Notes: generated from the sequence alone by a model not told the origin. DNA of 64,000 bases from Sambucus nigra (GCA_949130495.1 OX422221.1:479673159-479737158); one strand, 5' to 3'; shown: positions 1-12,173, counted from the first letter of the stretch. Numbers and translations: made by a program.

Positions 1-1826
1 TAAAACATAAATTACGATATAAGGCCAGTAGAGCTAGTTGTGTGGTGAGGAAGTACTATTTTTTTTTTATTACAGCGGGTTACAGGATGGAATGACGTTA
101 AGGAGGATTTAGGATTTCAAATTCGGGGGTAATTGAGATGGTCCAAGTGGTACAGCTACGTTGCGAAAATAAGGTAAATAAAGAATTAGGCGTATGTATG
201 AGCGTGTATGATGTGTAAACCAATTTTCACGATTTATAGGGTGTATGGACACCTTAGTTTGCTGGTGTCAGAATCGCAGGAAGAAGAGACATGGAAATAT
301 ATGGGAGAAATTTATACTTGTGGGATTTATATGACAAAATAGAAGTGGTAGAGTGGATTAAGCATCGTGAGAAGGATGACAATCTATAGATTCATGTGCA
401 ATCAGAGTAGCACGTTCGAACTTGGTTGAAAGGCAGTGGAAATCCATTTAAAAGGGGGATATCCCTTGAGAAGACAAATATTTAACTATTATGGACAAAT
501 TGGAGTGGAGTTCTACCGAGTAGAATATTGAGAGTGACTTGCACATAAAAAGAATTATGATTTCAATAAGGTATACAGAGTCGAGATGTGCACATTGTGG
601 TGAAAAGTGCACGGGTCAAAACTTTTGGTATACGCCAAGGGAAGAAGAGGGTTATTAAGTACCACTTAATTGGAGGAATTATAAGTGGAAGTTGGTGTTG
701 AGTGGGACATAATAAGTAGCCCCCACGTGCACCATTTATAGATAGAAATCGTTTGGAGTAAGGGTATCAACCAGATACTTGGTGTCGAGCCAACGTTTCC
801 AGTAGCGGAAGAGTCAAGTTGGTAAATTTCTTTGATGGGTTGTAATCATAAAGATAAGTAACGAGTTTCTTCGAATGTGTAGAACGGGTTGTCAAGAAGG
901 AAAGTAATTGTTATATCCTTGGGTGATTTACACTATTAAATAGTGATCGCACCGATACGTAGTCCTTCCCAGTATTATTCTGAACTAGGATGAGATCCTT
1001 GAAACCCACCTTCAATATGGGGTATAAGGAAGTAGTGGGAATAGTTTCGTTTTGAGAAAGTTGTATCACCTATAGCCTGAGGAATAGGCACAAGGTGATT
1101 AATGACTGGTGAAGCTGCATGAAATAAATTTTGGACTCATTGCGATCATTTGATTTCCCCAACCGGTATAGATAGTAAGTGAAGTATAATATGATAAAGG
1201 GGAGAGGATATTACCTAATAGTAGAGCTGTGTAAAAGCACCCGTACCTATTTATAGTGGACGAGATGCTTACACTTTTTTTTCTGTAAATAAACCTTACT
1301 ATCCTTCCTCTGGATGCTTAGAGATGAGCATATCATCATAGTTTTGGGATCAGTCAGAAGTTAGAGTCCGATGACTATAATGGGATAACCACCAACCGTG
1401 TTTAGTGGCTTTTCCTTGTGTAAAAGTCACACCGTCGGGAACAGAGATTCAAAGAATGGACAAGAGCGGTCAAATGTTCTATGGTTTCTCCTTGGATGGG
1501 AGTTTTGTATTTAGATAAACGTGGGAGTTGATACGAAGTGAGGTGTGAACTCACAATAATATTGATATAATACGATCAATGATGTATAGCCTATTCTTAT
1601 TCGAATGTTGTTTAGTAAGAGCACAACATGAGGTGCATTTATTAAGGTGTGACCCTATAACTGATAAAGTGTTAAGAGTGTTCAACAAGATTATTGTGAA
1701 GCGGGGGCTGTAGTGAATGAGCCTTACTTTGAATTTTGTTTTAAGTACCAGAGGATACCTAATTTTTCCAGGTATGCCTTACTTTTTCGAATTTCGGGAC
1801 GAAATTTCGTTATTAGGGAGGAAGTA
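1..1826 (+). mobile_element. Non-coding interior of a Tekay-like gypsy element, 3' end
   Basis: No reading frame of useful length exists on either strand. The right end (about 1777-1826) has the hallmark of plant chromoviruses just before the 3' LTR: GAATTTCGGGACGAAATTTC, then a short purine run and TGTAATACCCC. I cannot find integrase or chromodomain coding upstream, where it would be expected. The interior is therefore either a badly decayed pol or a non-coding interior as in large non-autonomous derivatives. The 5' part and 5' LTR lie outside the window. Confidence 0.5.
1815..1824 (+). other. Polypurine tract before LTR A
   Basis: The purine run AGGGAGGAAG lies two bases before TGTAATACCCC. 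This is where the plus-strand primer of a gypsy element is expected, and it fixes this LTR as a 3' LTR on the plus strand. Confidence 0.7.
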
Positions 1827-4812
1827 TGTAATACCCCATATTTTTATGCCTTTTAATTATGAGATTTAATTAAATTAAATTTCTTTTAATAATGAGATTA
1901 ATTAAATTAATTTAGGATAATCAATTGAAAATTAATCAAGATTTAAATGCTAGCGAGACGAGAGTTAGCATTCGATTATAATAAGGTTGTTGAATATTAC
2001 TGAGTGATTATGGTAATATATGATTATTGAATTTATTAAAATTGTTGTGAGTTAAAAATACGGCAGTTTCGGTAATTAAGTTGGGACGCGTGTGTTAGTC
2101 GTGTCAGGACCCAATTTAATGGATTTAAATTTTTTTTATTTCTATGTCATTCGTATGATCATTTTGAGTGCGCCAACGTATCCGGAAGGGTCGAGATAGT
2201 CAGAAAATACTAGTCGGGGGTTTAGTTTGGGTCCCCAGGCATTTTAGGCCTAACCGGCAACCCGGGAGGATATTTTAGTCATTTTGACTTTTTGATGAAT
2301 AGTAACCCACGATTTTTAGACTGATATTATCAGCCAACACTTGATTCCCTTAGGGTTTTCACAACAAAAAATCATAATGATAGTTAGAGAGGAAGAGAAG
2401 AAAGTTCCCAAAGAAGAAACCACCCTAGAGGCTTTTGCACCACCGTCACCACCACCGGATATATCGGAAAGAGAGGATCACTCCCATACCGTCTACTTCA
2501 AAGGATCAGAATCTTTATTTTCCAGTAAAGTGATTTATCTTGAAAAGATTTATGGCATATTTTCTGCATGATAAATTAGAATGGAAGACAAATTATGAAT
2601 AATTGTGATAAATGTGAAATTGGAGACTAAATCATGAACTTGGGTAGATTTTCATGTAGTGGACCTTCTGAAATCATTAAGGGAAAGAATTATAAAGTAA
2701 GAGTTAGAAAATCATGAAATTAAATTTAGGTTTATAATGATTTTTGAAGAGATGATGAAAAACTAGGGTTATAGTGTTATTAATGACTTTTAATCCAAGA
2801 AATCGATAATCTGTGATGTTTTGATGAATCTTTAACGTTAAGACTAGTGTAGTAATGTTGGTTTGATGATTAGTATACTCATTTGGGGAGTTTGGGATGT
2901 TGTAATGTGATTTGGAGGTGTAAAAATGGCAGAATACCGTATCTGTTAAAGGAATTCTGGGCTGATAACTGCTTGATCGATCGATCGATCGATCCAAGCA
3001 TATTGATTGATCGACCCCACTAGAAAAAGTGAAGTATTTTTCCTTTATATAATTGAATAACTTACAACCTTTAGGACTCTTTAATGATGATTGAGTGAGC
3101 TTATTGGTACTTAGGGAAGACCAGTAGGATGGTATTTGAAGCTTAGGAAATTATTAGATTTAATTGAGGTTAAGTGGTAGACTTACGAATATCCGACTAA
3201 TGAGGTACGATTGTAAGTTGTGAGAACTTGAATATATTTTGCTCCAATTATAATTTGAGGTTAAAGAAAAAAAGGGGGGAAACTTTAAATACTAAGATAA
3301 CCTTTGAGACTAGTGGGGGACTTAGTAACTTTTTAGGATATGATATGTACTCGGAGCTATCCGTCGAGAATTGTCGCGTTAAAATCTATTGTGTAGAATA
3401 AATGGGGCAATATTATTATATATGTGAGACATACGTTATAGGCCTGGAATATACCTATACTAAAATGAAGATTATCTAAGTTGTGTGATTACTTAGTATC
3501 TGGATTAATATGTTTATGACATACCTACCATACTTGCTATCACGGGAGGTTAGTTTTAAAAAAAAAGAACCATCTTACCCTAGTGTGACTTCGCGGTGGA
3601 TTTAGTTTGGTACCTTAACGACATAGGATTGTGAATGATTTATTTGTGAGTTGATACGTCAGTTGACCATTGGAGCATTGGTATGTGCGTGACCCATGGG
3701 TATGTGAACTATATTCGCCTTCAATATGTGTGATTTGTATTGAGAAGGTTCCTGAGTGATTCAGAACACGTGATCCTTATGTATGTGATGTACATGGATT
3801 TGATAGTAGAGTATACGTGCACCTCAGCTTAGCCATATATGTATATATGTACTGAGAGTGATTTATATATATACTTGTAACTGGTTCACTGTTGCTTAGT
3901 AAATGTGAATAACTAAGATATTTGAATGGGCTAAGAATGTGAGAAATTAATTAACACTTGAGATAAGTAATTTAATGAATGTGAATATGGGATATAAATA
4001 TGACTTTTTGGTGTGTTACGAGTATATACCCTTTGTTATAATGCGAAAGCATAAGTGGTACAGACTTGTTAGTGAGCGACATAACTAGGCTGGGTTAAGG
4101 ATATACGTTAGGCATGCACATTAGTTGAGGGGTGAGAAACTCATGTGAGAGTACACAACTAACATGTTTAATATATGTGGTTAAATGTTGTAATTTAAAC
4201 GCTTGCTATATTTTTAAACTATTTTCACCTCGGGCTCTGACCCATTCGCTTTCAAATCTATTTTTCTTGTAAAACCTTTTTAAGTACCCAGCCACAGGGA
4301 CGCCAAGCATAGGAGTTCCATTACATTGACGTGCTATAACTGTTGTCGAAGTTACATGATCTCGATATTAGATGCCTCCACATTATGCATTTGTTTCTAT
4401 TTTGGGTCAATCATTAGTTAGGTCATGTCGCCCCCTTTTCCATTTAGAGATTGAATTATCAGAATTTCAATTTCATTTGAGTTTTGGATTTATTTATTTA
4501 TTAAGACTTTGTATTGGGATTTATTCCGTATTTGGATTATTCAGGGGAGTTTTACTCCAGACTCATTTTATTTATTCCATTATCATTCTATTGTGATTGT
4601 GATCTGGATGTGGTATAGTTAGCTTATAATTTAATTGGTTGCATGTTAATTCAATTTAATAAAATTTGGCAACTCACTTTTTAAATATTAGGTGGCTAGT
4701 ATTTGTTTAAAAAATCTTTTCGACAGTGATGCTATGAACTGAACCAACTGGACATTCTGCATTAATTCGAATAAAGGAGTAGCTACCCAGAATTTTATTA
4801 GTCGGGGTGTCT
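1827..4812 (+). repeat. LTR A: Tekay-like Ty3/gypsy 3' LTR (2986 bp)
   Basis: Starts TGTAATACCCCATA and ends near GGGGTGTC, where solo LTR B ends GGGGTGTCA. Several blocks are shared with LTRs B and E: the GTGCGCCAACG...GGGTCGA block near 2168, TACCATACTTGCTATCACGG near 3528, the GTGACCCATG and CCTGAGTGATTCAGAACACG region at 3688-3770, and the GACGCCAAGCAT region at 4299-4313. The length fits the long LTRs of the Tekay/Del chromovirus clade; the clade name is inferred from LTR start, tract and length. The interior to the left makes it a 3' LTR. Its right edge falls inside a copia RT reading frame, so this element inserted into the copia element. Confidence 0.8.
2975..2994. repeat. (GATC)5 palindromic run in LTR A
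   Basis: Five tandem GATC units, followed by TGATTGATCGACC. The block follows a stretch resembling ..CTGGGCTGATAACTG, the same relative place where LTR B carries TCGTTCGAACGA-type palindromes and LTR C carries CGATCGATCGATGG. Confidence 0.9.
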
Positions 4813-5330
4813 TAGGATGACTCAAATCTCTTGAAGTAGCAACAACGATCAGCGTTGCACCTATAATAGCCATTTGTCTGCATGAATCCATCAAGCTTCT
4901 TATACCACTGAGCTTATTTCAAATCATACAAGCTCTTCTTCAATAGAGGAAAGTAGTTTTCATATCTAACTGCTCAATATGTAAGTCTTATACTGTAACG
5001 ATGCTCAGAACTGATCGAATGGTAGTCAGTTTCACAACCGGTGAAAATATGTCGGTGTAGTAGATTCCTTCCTTTTGCTGGAAACATTTGACTATGAGCC
5101 TCGCCTTGTATCTCTTAGAATCGTCAAGTTCCTCCTTGACTCGATACACCCATTTGTTATGTAGATCCTTCTTTCCCATGGGTAATTCATCCAGCTCCCA
5201 TGTCTTGTTAGAGATAAGGGACTTCATCTCATCATTCATTACAAGCTCCCACTTGCTAGCATTCTCCACCTGGCATGCTTCATCATAGCATTCAGGTTTT
5301 TTGACATGAGTGAGCAATTAATATTTTATG
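4813..5330 (-). pseudogene. copia reverse transcriptase, N-terminal part, decayed
   Basis: The readable part (4988-5317) is the start of the RVT_2 domain, with the copia landmarks KWVYRVKEE, YKARLIVKCF, DIFSPVVKLTTIRSVLSI and, in the following frame, EQLDMKTTFLY. The frame then jumps directly to the YDLKxAQWYKKLDGFM-like segment, which in intact copia RT lies some tens of residues further on, so an internal deletion is inferred near 4925-4950. Sequence resembling NGYYRCNADRCCYF follows and is cut by LTR A. The YVDD catalytic motif is not in the window. Confidence 0.85.
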
Positions 5331-5639
5331 TACTTTCTAATTGGTACATGAGATCGGGAAGATATCTTCTTATTACAGGAGATGGATATGGAGATGGAGA
5401 CTTTGGTTCATCAGTCTGTTGTTGGCTATTCTACGATATGGATTCCTCTAGTTGAGGTCTTTGGAATATTTTCTAGATCAACATACATAGGTTCGCCTTG
5501 TGTTTTACCACTAGACTGTAGTTCATCTCTGTCATTTTACATCACCTTCTCATTAAATATCACGCCCCGACTTCTTATTATCTTCCTATTTTGGTTATTC
5601 CAGAACTTACCCAAACTCATTTCCACCATATCCAATAAA

Positions 5640-6450
5640 GGTACATTTTAGTGATTTAGGGTCAAGTTTATCCCTATCATGATCACTAATATAAACAAAA
5701 GCAATACAACCGAAGACTTTCAAATGGGATATTTTTGTCACTTTTTCTCTCCACACCTCCTCTGGTATTTTGTGCTCTAGCGGTACTGATGGTTCTCTTT
5801 TGATTAAGTAGGTTACGGTGTTGATTGCCTCTGCCTAGAACTGCTTGGGCAATCCTACATGTATACGCATGCTTCTGGCTATCTCTGTCAATATTCGATT
5901 CATCTGTTCTGCTATGCTATTCTGTTGTGGTGTCCCTTGCACAGTTCTCTCTAGTCTGATGCAATTTTCATAACAGAATTTCTTAAATGCGGTGTCATCA
6001 TACTCGCCAACATTGTCGGATCTCAACTTCTTTATCTTCATTCTTGTCTCATTCTCCACCATGGCCTTTCATTTCTTGAACACCTCGGACTTGTGTCTCA
6101 ATAAGTAAACCCACACCTTTCTGGAGTTGTCATTAATGAAAGTCACAAAGTAAGACTTTTCGTCGATGGACGAGATAGCAGCTGGGCCCCAGACATCTTT
6201 GTGAATTAGCTCAAGCTTTTCTTTCCTTGGTGGTCTGCCACTCTTTATGAAGCTATAACTCTCTTATGATTCCCAAAGATGCAGCTTTCATATAAGTCAC
6301 TGTCGGTTGATTATATATATGGTAGTTTCCCCTTACAGTGCATAATCTTGAGCCCCTTGTCACTCATGTGATCAAGTCTCTGGTGCCATAGGTTTGGATC
6401 ATCTTTTCTTTCTTCAACTGCAATTGACCCACAACTGTTCATCGTCATAT
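5640..6450 (-). pseudogene. copia integrase, decayed
   Basis: Read in three frames on the minus strand. A zinc-binding-like stretch (about 6400-6240) is followed by core motifs: IHKDVWGPAA (first acidic residue), KLRSDNVGEY (second, about 6030) and TPQQNSIAEQMNR (third, glutamate present, about 5930). The three metal ligands can therefore be read even though the frame is broken by stops and shifts. The C-terminal part, ISHLKVFGCIAF-like, lies near 5730. In life it would insert element cDNA into the chromosome. Confidence 0.85.
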
Positions 6451-6550
6451 AGAGTGTGCCACTCCTCTTACCACGAGCGACTTTCATTTCTCCTCTAGAA
6501 ACTTTCCATGAATCTCCATTGAAGGTTGTGACATAACCTTCAGTTGCTAA

Positions 6551-6793
6551 CTAGCCCACCGAGATCAAATTCTTTCGTAAATCAGGGATGTGTCTCACAT
6601 CCTTTAGTTTCCATACAGTCCCATTCAATTTGACATGTACATCTCCCTTGGCAACCACGTCACAAGGCTGACCATCACCAAGGTACATCTTGCCAAGGTT
6701 TCCTGGAGAATAACTCACAAACAGTTCTTTATTATAGGTCGCATGAAAGGAAGCTCTGGAGTATAGCACCCATGACTCCAACTTGCTCTCCAA
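6551..6793 (-). pseudogene. copia protease/pre-integrase segment
   Basis: An 80-residue open stretch in which the protease site expected as DSGAS reads YSRAS (SWVLYSRASFHATYN). The active-site Asp and Gly are both replaced, so this copy could not process a polyprotein. The following YLGDGQPCDVVAKGDV and VRHIPDLRKNLISVG are the conserved linker before the copia integrase. Confidence 0.85.
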
Positions 6794-7640
6794 AGAACAT
6801 ATCAGTGCATCGTCTATTAGTTCTGCTACGATGTTTACTTTCGTCTTCTCTTTTTATTTCTTTGGGGATCTATATTGATTTTGTAGTGCCCTGTCTTGCC
6901 ACAGTTCCAACATTCAATCACCTTCTGGTTCTGATTTTGGTTATTGGAATTTTTAAGATATCGAGATTACGACCTGCCATTTCTGGACCTGAATCTATTG
7001 AGCCCTTCGCTCCTGTTTGAATCTCTGCCTCTACTTTCTACATTCAAGGCTGACACTGAGGTAGAAGCACCATTAGACCAATTTCTAATTTCTACAGCCA
7101 TAATTGTGCTAACTACATCATCGAACTTCAGTTTTGTCTTTCCTAAAGATCCAGTGATTGCAGTAATCGTGCCTTTCCAACTATCATGCAATTGCCCAAG
7201 AATTAGACATGCTCCTATCTCATCAATGAAAGACATGTCCACCGCCTCTAACTGATTCGTCACTTATTTTAACTCACTGAGATGTTCTCTAAATTGCACT
7301 CCTTCTAAAATCGTCATAGTATATAGCTTTTTTATCAAATGAATCTTATTTTCTACAGAAGGTTATTCATATATACTCGAGAGGGCCGCCATGAGAGACG
7401 CAATTGTCTTCTCATTTTTGATGTTGTAGTCTATTGACTTTGACAGTGATAGGCTTATGCTTTCGAGATCTTTTCGTTCTAGCAGCTCCCATTCCGAATC
7501 TTTCATTTCTGTTGTCTTGTCACCTAAAGGTAAATAAAAAGCCTTTTGGTACAAGCTGTCTTCTATTTTCATTTTCCAGAATCCAAAATTTGTGCCGTCA
7601 AACTGGGAAATTTTGGACTCCTTTTATGACTCCATTTCTC
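6790..7640 (-). pseudogene. copia gag, decayed
   Basis: Two open stretches (7363-7572 and 6967-7263) plus the broken N-terminus form a UBN2-type copia gag. The N-terminal FDGTNFGFWKMKIEDSLYQ begins near 7610, and the middle has the typical LGQLHDSWKGTITAI segment. Several in-frame stops occur, including one four codons after the presumed start. The zinc-knuckle region expected near 6850-6960 is not clearly readable. Gag would form the virus-like particle in the cytoplasm. Confidence 0.8.
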
Positions 7641-7728
7641 CCACTCTAACAAATAGAATGGATACAAAAAAAAAAATTTGGAGTAATTTTTGTAAATGCC
7701 TGTTGAGCCTTTGGTTCACCAACCAAAA

Positions 7729-7740
7729 GCTCTGATAGCA
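7729..7740 (-). other. PBS for initiator tRNA-Met, one mismatch
   Basis: On the minus strand TGCTATCAGAGC, against the canonical copia site TGGTATCAGAGC. It lies two bases inside the LTR edge at 7743 and marks the LTR on its right as the 5' LTR. Confidence 0.8.
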
Positions 7741-7742
7741 AT

Positions 7743-8398
7743 TGTTGGGAAATGAGACACTGCAAAATTCCGCCGATAATATTTACAAGACCTTGGGAAT
7801 CAATGGGTCAAGAAAATAATGCAAGAAATAATAATGCACACACAACATAAGTGATTTACGTGGTTCACCAATTTGGCTACGTCCACGGCTCACACCCACT
7901 TTCATTACAGAAAAATTATAGGAATACTTTTACACACTCTTTTGTTGCACTCTTGCACTCACTATTTTTGTGGAGGCTGACACTACCTTCTACACACCCT
8001 GACAAGTGCCAACAATGCACTGTCTTTCTCCATAACTACTCTCTCTTCTTTGATCTCTAATTGCTCTCAAGATTAAGAGTTTGGGATGATTACAATGAGA
8101 GAATTCAAGTCCTATTTATAGTTTTTTAGGAGTCCCCATGACCATTGGATCAAAACAAGATTGGATGGTTGAGATTAATGGTGTGCCACCAATTATTACT
8201 ATTCCTTTGGTAGGCTACTAAACATGTGTGGTAACTATTCCATTAGTAGGCTACTAAACATGTGTGGTAACTATTCCTTTAGTAGGCTACCAAACATATG
8301 TAGTAACCATTCATTTGGTACGCTACAATGTGTGTTAATTATGGTATTTAAATGGTGGCAATTCTCAAAATTCTCAATTTTCATTAACAATATCATCA
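7743..8398 (-). repeat. 5' LTR of the first copia element (about 656 bp)
   Basis: The left edge TGTTGGGAA (minus strand TTCCCAACA) next to the PBS is secure. The right edge is set at ..ATCATCA (minus TGATGATATTG) and is less certain, because the partner LTR lies outside the window. It contains the motif TACGTGGTTCACC...CTACGTCCACGG at 7857-7888, common in plant LTRs, and a 36-bp minisatellite. Confidence 0.65.
8205..8335 (+). repeat. 36-bp minisatellite in a copia LTR, about 3.5 copies
   Basis: The unit is roughly TTTGGTAGGCTACTAAACAT followed by GTGTGGTAACTATTCC. The first two copies are nearly identical and later ones diverge, the usual pattern of slippage repeats. Confidence 0.85.
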
Positions 8399-8639
8399 AA
8401 TTTGTTTAGGATATTGTGATCGATTATTACCTACTTACACAGGTCCAACCAATTTTCACTGAGTTATGCCTACATCACCTTGTTCACCTATTTTGATGCC
8501 ATTTTTTTCTAAAAAAATGCTTACGACCTGGAGGAACATGCTGAGTAATCCTGCAGTGCTGCTGCAAAACATACCCTTGATTCATCTCAGATTGGGAACA
8601 TTGAGCAGGTGTTATGACCATCATTTTTTTTCGATTTCT

Positions 8640-9440
8640 ACACTCGCTTAGAGAGTGTCGAAAAATTTTGCAATTAGAAAAAAAATTTGGAATAGGCTCG
8701 TAGACATGCTTAACATAAAAACTACCATTACCTTTTTCAACAATAAGTTTTCAAGAGGTAAATTATTCATGTCCACTTCAACAAGGATTCTAGCATAGAT
8801 GCCATAGTATCTTTCTAGAGTATTTTTATTAATGGAATGCTAGTTCCTCTTGTAATTTTTAACAAAAGACGAGGATCCCAATACTCTTGAATAAATGCCA
8901 ACTATGGAAGTGGAAGAAACATTATTATCTGGTTCGAAATCAGGGGACCATTGAAATATCTTAAACAAACCAGTTGATAGGTTAGATATACATAAAGTTC
9001 ATACCTTATTGATGTCCAAATGGCAAGAAAATATGAGATTCTAGAAACCTTTACCAATGTGAGTAAGTACCCATTCGTTTTGAAGCTTCCAGACAGAGGA
9101 AAGATGATATTTTAAATTCTGTAATTTCCAGGGCTTCTTGCCTTTGGCAAGAAAAAGTCTTCCAGTGAGGTTAAAGGACGTACAATAAATAATAACTTCA
9201 TTATAAACCTCATAAATTAGCCTAACTTCCATGGTTTCCGTATATAAGTATGGTGTTGTCAAAGGAGGGAGAGATGTAGGAGTTTTGGGGGTTTGAGAAT
9301 AAGTTATTTTGATGGAAATGTTATTAGAAAATTTTGGATTTTTTTGGATCACCGTCGTGAACCGGTGAGAGGTCATTATAGAAAGGTTTTGGCTCAAAAT
9401 CCAGTCAAGGAGGAGATTTTGAATCCATTACTAAGAAAGT
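8640..9440 (-). pseudogene. DUF4283-domain (plant LINE ORF1-like) fragment
   Basis: The 118-residue open stretch (9041-9397) and the broken frames to its left match the plan of DUF4283 proteins found in plant LINE ORF1s and related repeats. Visible landmarks are EVYNEVIIYCTSFNLTGRLF, LAKGKKPWKLQNLKYHLSS, GKGFQNLIFSCHLD, FKIFQWSPDFEPDN and YGIYARILVEVDM. The match fades near 8640, before the expected zinc knuckle. No ORF2 (endonuclease/RT) is seen to the left, so it is an isolated fragment. Function in life would be RNA/DNA binding in the retrotransposition complex. The family assignment is from remembered family features. Confidence 0.65.
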
Positions 9441-10820
9441 CGTGTTTTAAAGAGAGGGAAAGATAGTTAGAAAGAAGGAGGATCATCTTTTTCTATCCTC
9501 AATTGGATCACATAATTTTTTTTTGTAATACTAGTGAGTGAAACCGGGTCAAATTTTTAACACTATCTTTCTTGTTAATCTCCAAATAATTGTCTATAAT
9601 TCCTATTCGAGGGGTGAAATGATGCATATAAGTTCTAAGTCTTAGTTAAATGAATGTATAATTATTTTGCTCCTTTAAATATCATTATTATTAGTTTAAT
9701 ATTTTCAATTCATAACTTGAGAAAGTATGCATTTATAATCGAGAGAAAATAATAATTTCAGAATATAAAATGTGTTTTTTTCCTTACCATATTCCAAGTT
9801 CATACTAATGTAAAAACTGTAGTGGATATATATTGCTTGTCTTCATTTTTATCTTCTAATAACTTTTATTCATTTAAGTCCTAGTTTTTTTTATAATGTA
9901 TGACAATAATATAGGATAATTCTTGTTGTTATTATTAGAAAGAGTACACAAAATGACATAATTTTGGGATGCCTTAGGGTCTTTTAGAATTTCTTCCTTT
10001 GTGATGTAAATAGGGGTGACAACCTTAAGTTTATATATACAAATGAAATGAAAAGATTATACTCTAATTCTCTCGATCATTTTTATTTCACAACATGTTA
10101 TTAAAAGGATACTATATAATTTATTTGTTCTACAAATTAAATTCCATACCGCCAAGAGTTTCTCTTCCTCTGTCTCTCTCTCCCCCCTCAAATATATACA
10201 CACCATCTTAAGGAATATATTTATATTTGGCTGATCCATAATCTAAACCAATTGTCAAACAAGTTTGATTGGAGACTTCCTTGAAAGGTTTGACTCAAAA
10301 TAAAAGGAATTAGTTGGAAACTTATTGGTTTACATTAAAGAGTATTAACAGTTGGATTTGTTCCTTACAATTCTTGGATAAAAGGAGAAGGAGGTGCTCC
10401 CTTTTTAACATTAACATTCACAGGGAAGAATCCAATGCCATGGACGATTTGATAAGGCAACAACTTTTATTATTCACCCAAGACCAAACTCATCGGATAC
10501 ATAAATTTGCATGTAGTGGCTTTTACTAATTGCAAATTTCATGCAATGTTTGTGTTCGATCTTTGTACTATTATAAAAACCATATATGATAAAAAAAATC
10601 TAATGACTATTCACGATATAATAATTTAATTACATAAATAAGATATATGCTACAAGGAAGTTAAAAGATGATTTGGTTTAGATATATTCAAAATAAGAGT
10701 TTTAATATTCTTTTTCGTTTTGTCCAATAAATTAATCATTCTAAATATTATTTTAGCTATTCATAATTTAGCCTTCCAATTTTGTATAATTGTAATTTTG
10801 ATTACAATAAAATTGAAATT
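9441..10820. other. AT-rich stretch without recognised features
   Basis: Both strands were read. Only short open frames that look random occur (for example near 10057-10239 and 10314-10529), together with homopolymer and AT-rich runs. No domain, LTR edge or RNA gene was recognised. Confidence 0.6.
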
Positions 10821-10829
10821 TATTATTAT

Positions 10830-11640
10830 TCACACATAAAGTTCCTTGTTATTATTTAAAATTTGGGGCATGAAATTCCAAAATTACTATTTAAAGATTA
10901 GTACTTGAACTTTTCAATGACTATTTACATTTTGGGGTTTGAAATTTCCATTTAGTTATTTTAATTTTGAGTCTAATGTTTCGATATAAATATTTTTATT
11001 TAGGGCAAGAAGTTCCCAAATTATTTAAAATTGGGACTAAAAGTTCTCGAGTAGTATTTATATTTTTGAACCAAAGTTTCAAATAATTCTATCCCTAATC
11101 AAACTTCAATTTTGGATATAAATGGACAAGGCCTACAAAGTTCCTAAATATTAATGTTTTGATATAAAGTTGCCCTAATTATTAATAATTGGTTCCTAAA
11201 GTTCTCCAATAATTATTCAAATATGAAAATTGAAGTTTTCTCTGTTTAAATTTTGGGACCTGAAGTACAATAATTATTTAGGCATAAAGTCTCTAAGAAA
11301 CCTAATAAAAAAAGTGTTTAGACTAGAAGTCTCCAATTTTCATAACTTGCGATATGAAGGTCCATAATCATTCATTTGACTAGAAGTCAAAACATTATTA
11401 TTTTTAATTGGAATATAGTTTTTTTTCCTAATTACTAATGAAAATATGAGGCGTGAAGCTTTCATATCATTTCAAAATATTTGGACTCGAAACTCCAACA
11501 AAATATATCTTAAATTAAAAATTGCATTTTTAATTATTTATGTAACGGGGTATGAAATTATAAACCCTCAACATAATCACTTATAATTTGGAATTAATGC
11601 TCCAAATATTTGTTTTAGTAGAATGAGCTTCAAAGTAAAT
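10830..11640 (+). repeat. Very degenerate short-period repeat (AAGTTCC motif)
   Basis: A motif resembling gggacatGAAGTTCCaAAttATTtaa returns about every 35-60 bp: ATAAAGTTCC, TGAAATTCC, AGAAGTTCC, AAAAGTTCT, CAAAGTTCC, TGAAGTAC, AGAAGTCTCC. Spacing is irregular and identity low. I interpret it as an old satellite-like array. It lies just outside the left LTR of the Tat element, so it belongs to older DNA. Confidence 0.45.
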
Positions 11641-11755
11641 TGAATATCAAAGAAATCTTTTCAACTACTTGATTTTTCATAATTTTTAATTATTAAATGT
11701 CCATTAACTATCTTATTAATGGTTTTATCATTAAACATTTATCTCTTAACCTTTA

Positions 11756-12173
11756 TGTGGTGACAATTATTATTCAACACAAATAGATAAGAGAAGCTCA
11801 ATCACCAAGAAAAATAGAAAACGTAAATGCCAATCACACAACAAAAGATATACGTGGTTTATCAAGAATGCCTACGTCCACGGTGGTGCAGTCAGTATTA
11901 TTTCTATTTACTCCGGGGAGTGTTTTTAGAGAATACAGTGCGTGTCCTTTGACCCAGGCTTGGGGTTGATTATATACACGTTTATTTTCAGGGAGTGGGG
12001 GTGTTGGACTCCCCCACGTTTTCCATCTTCTCCTGGAATACCTCTCAACGAGAACATGGGAAAAGACTTAGTCATATTCGAAATTAATTATTAAGAAATG
12101 AGGGGTTTGGCCTTTGGGAATATTTATCTGGGCTACTCGTCCAGGCCCGTCATTCTAATTTCGGGTACCCACA
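11756..12173 (-). repeat. 3' LTR of the Tat element (418 bp)
   Basis: Direct repeat of 24977-25394 with TG...CA ends. It contains TACGTGGTT...CCTACGTCCACGG at 11851-11883. The preceding 5-mer CTTTA (11751-11755) pairs with CTTTC at 25395-25399 as a likely TSD. Confidence 0.92.

Larger units (their letters stand above)
4813..8398 (-). mobile_element. Ty1/copia element, 3'-truncated (Tnt1-like)
   Basis: Minus-strand copia element, read right to left: LTR (8398-7743), PBS for initiator tRNA-Met, gag, protease/pre-integrase segment, integrase, and the N-terminal part of RT. The order PR-INT-RT is diagnostic of Ty1/copia. It stops at 4813, exactly where LTR A begins, so the remainder (RT palm, RNase H, 3' LTR) must lie left of the Tekay element, outside the window. 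Many stops and frame changes show it is dead. The Tnt1-like label rests on remembered similarity of the protease-integrase linker and is tentative. Confidence 0.85.

Noticed and set aside
2341..2571. 76-codon open frame in LTR A as a small protein gene
   Set aside because: Not conserved in LTRs B or E at the same place; GA-rich leader region gives open frames by composition.
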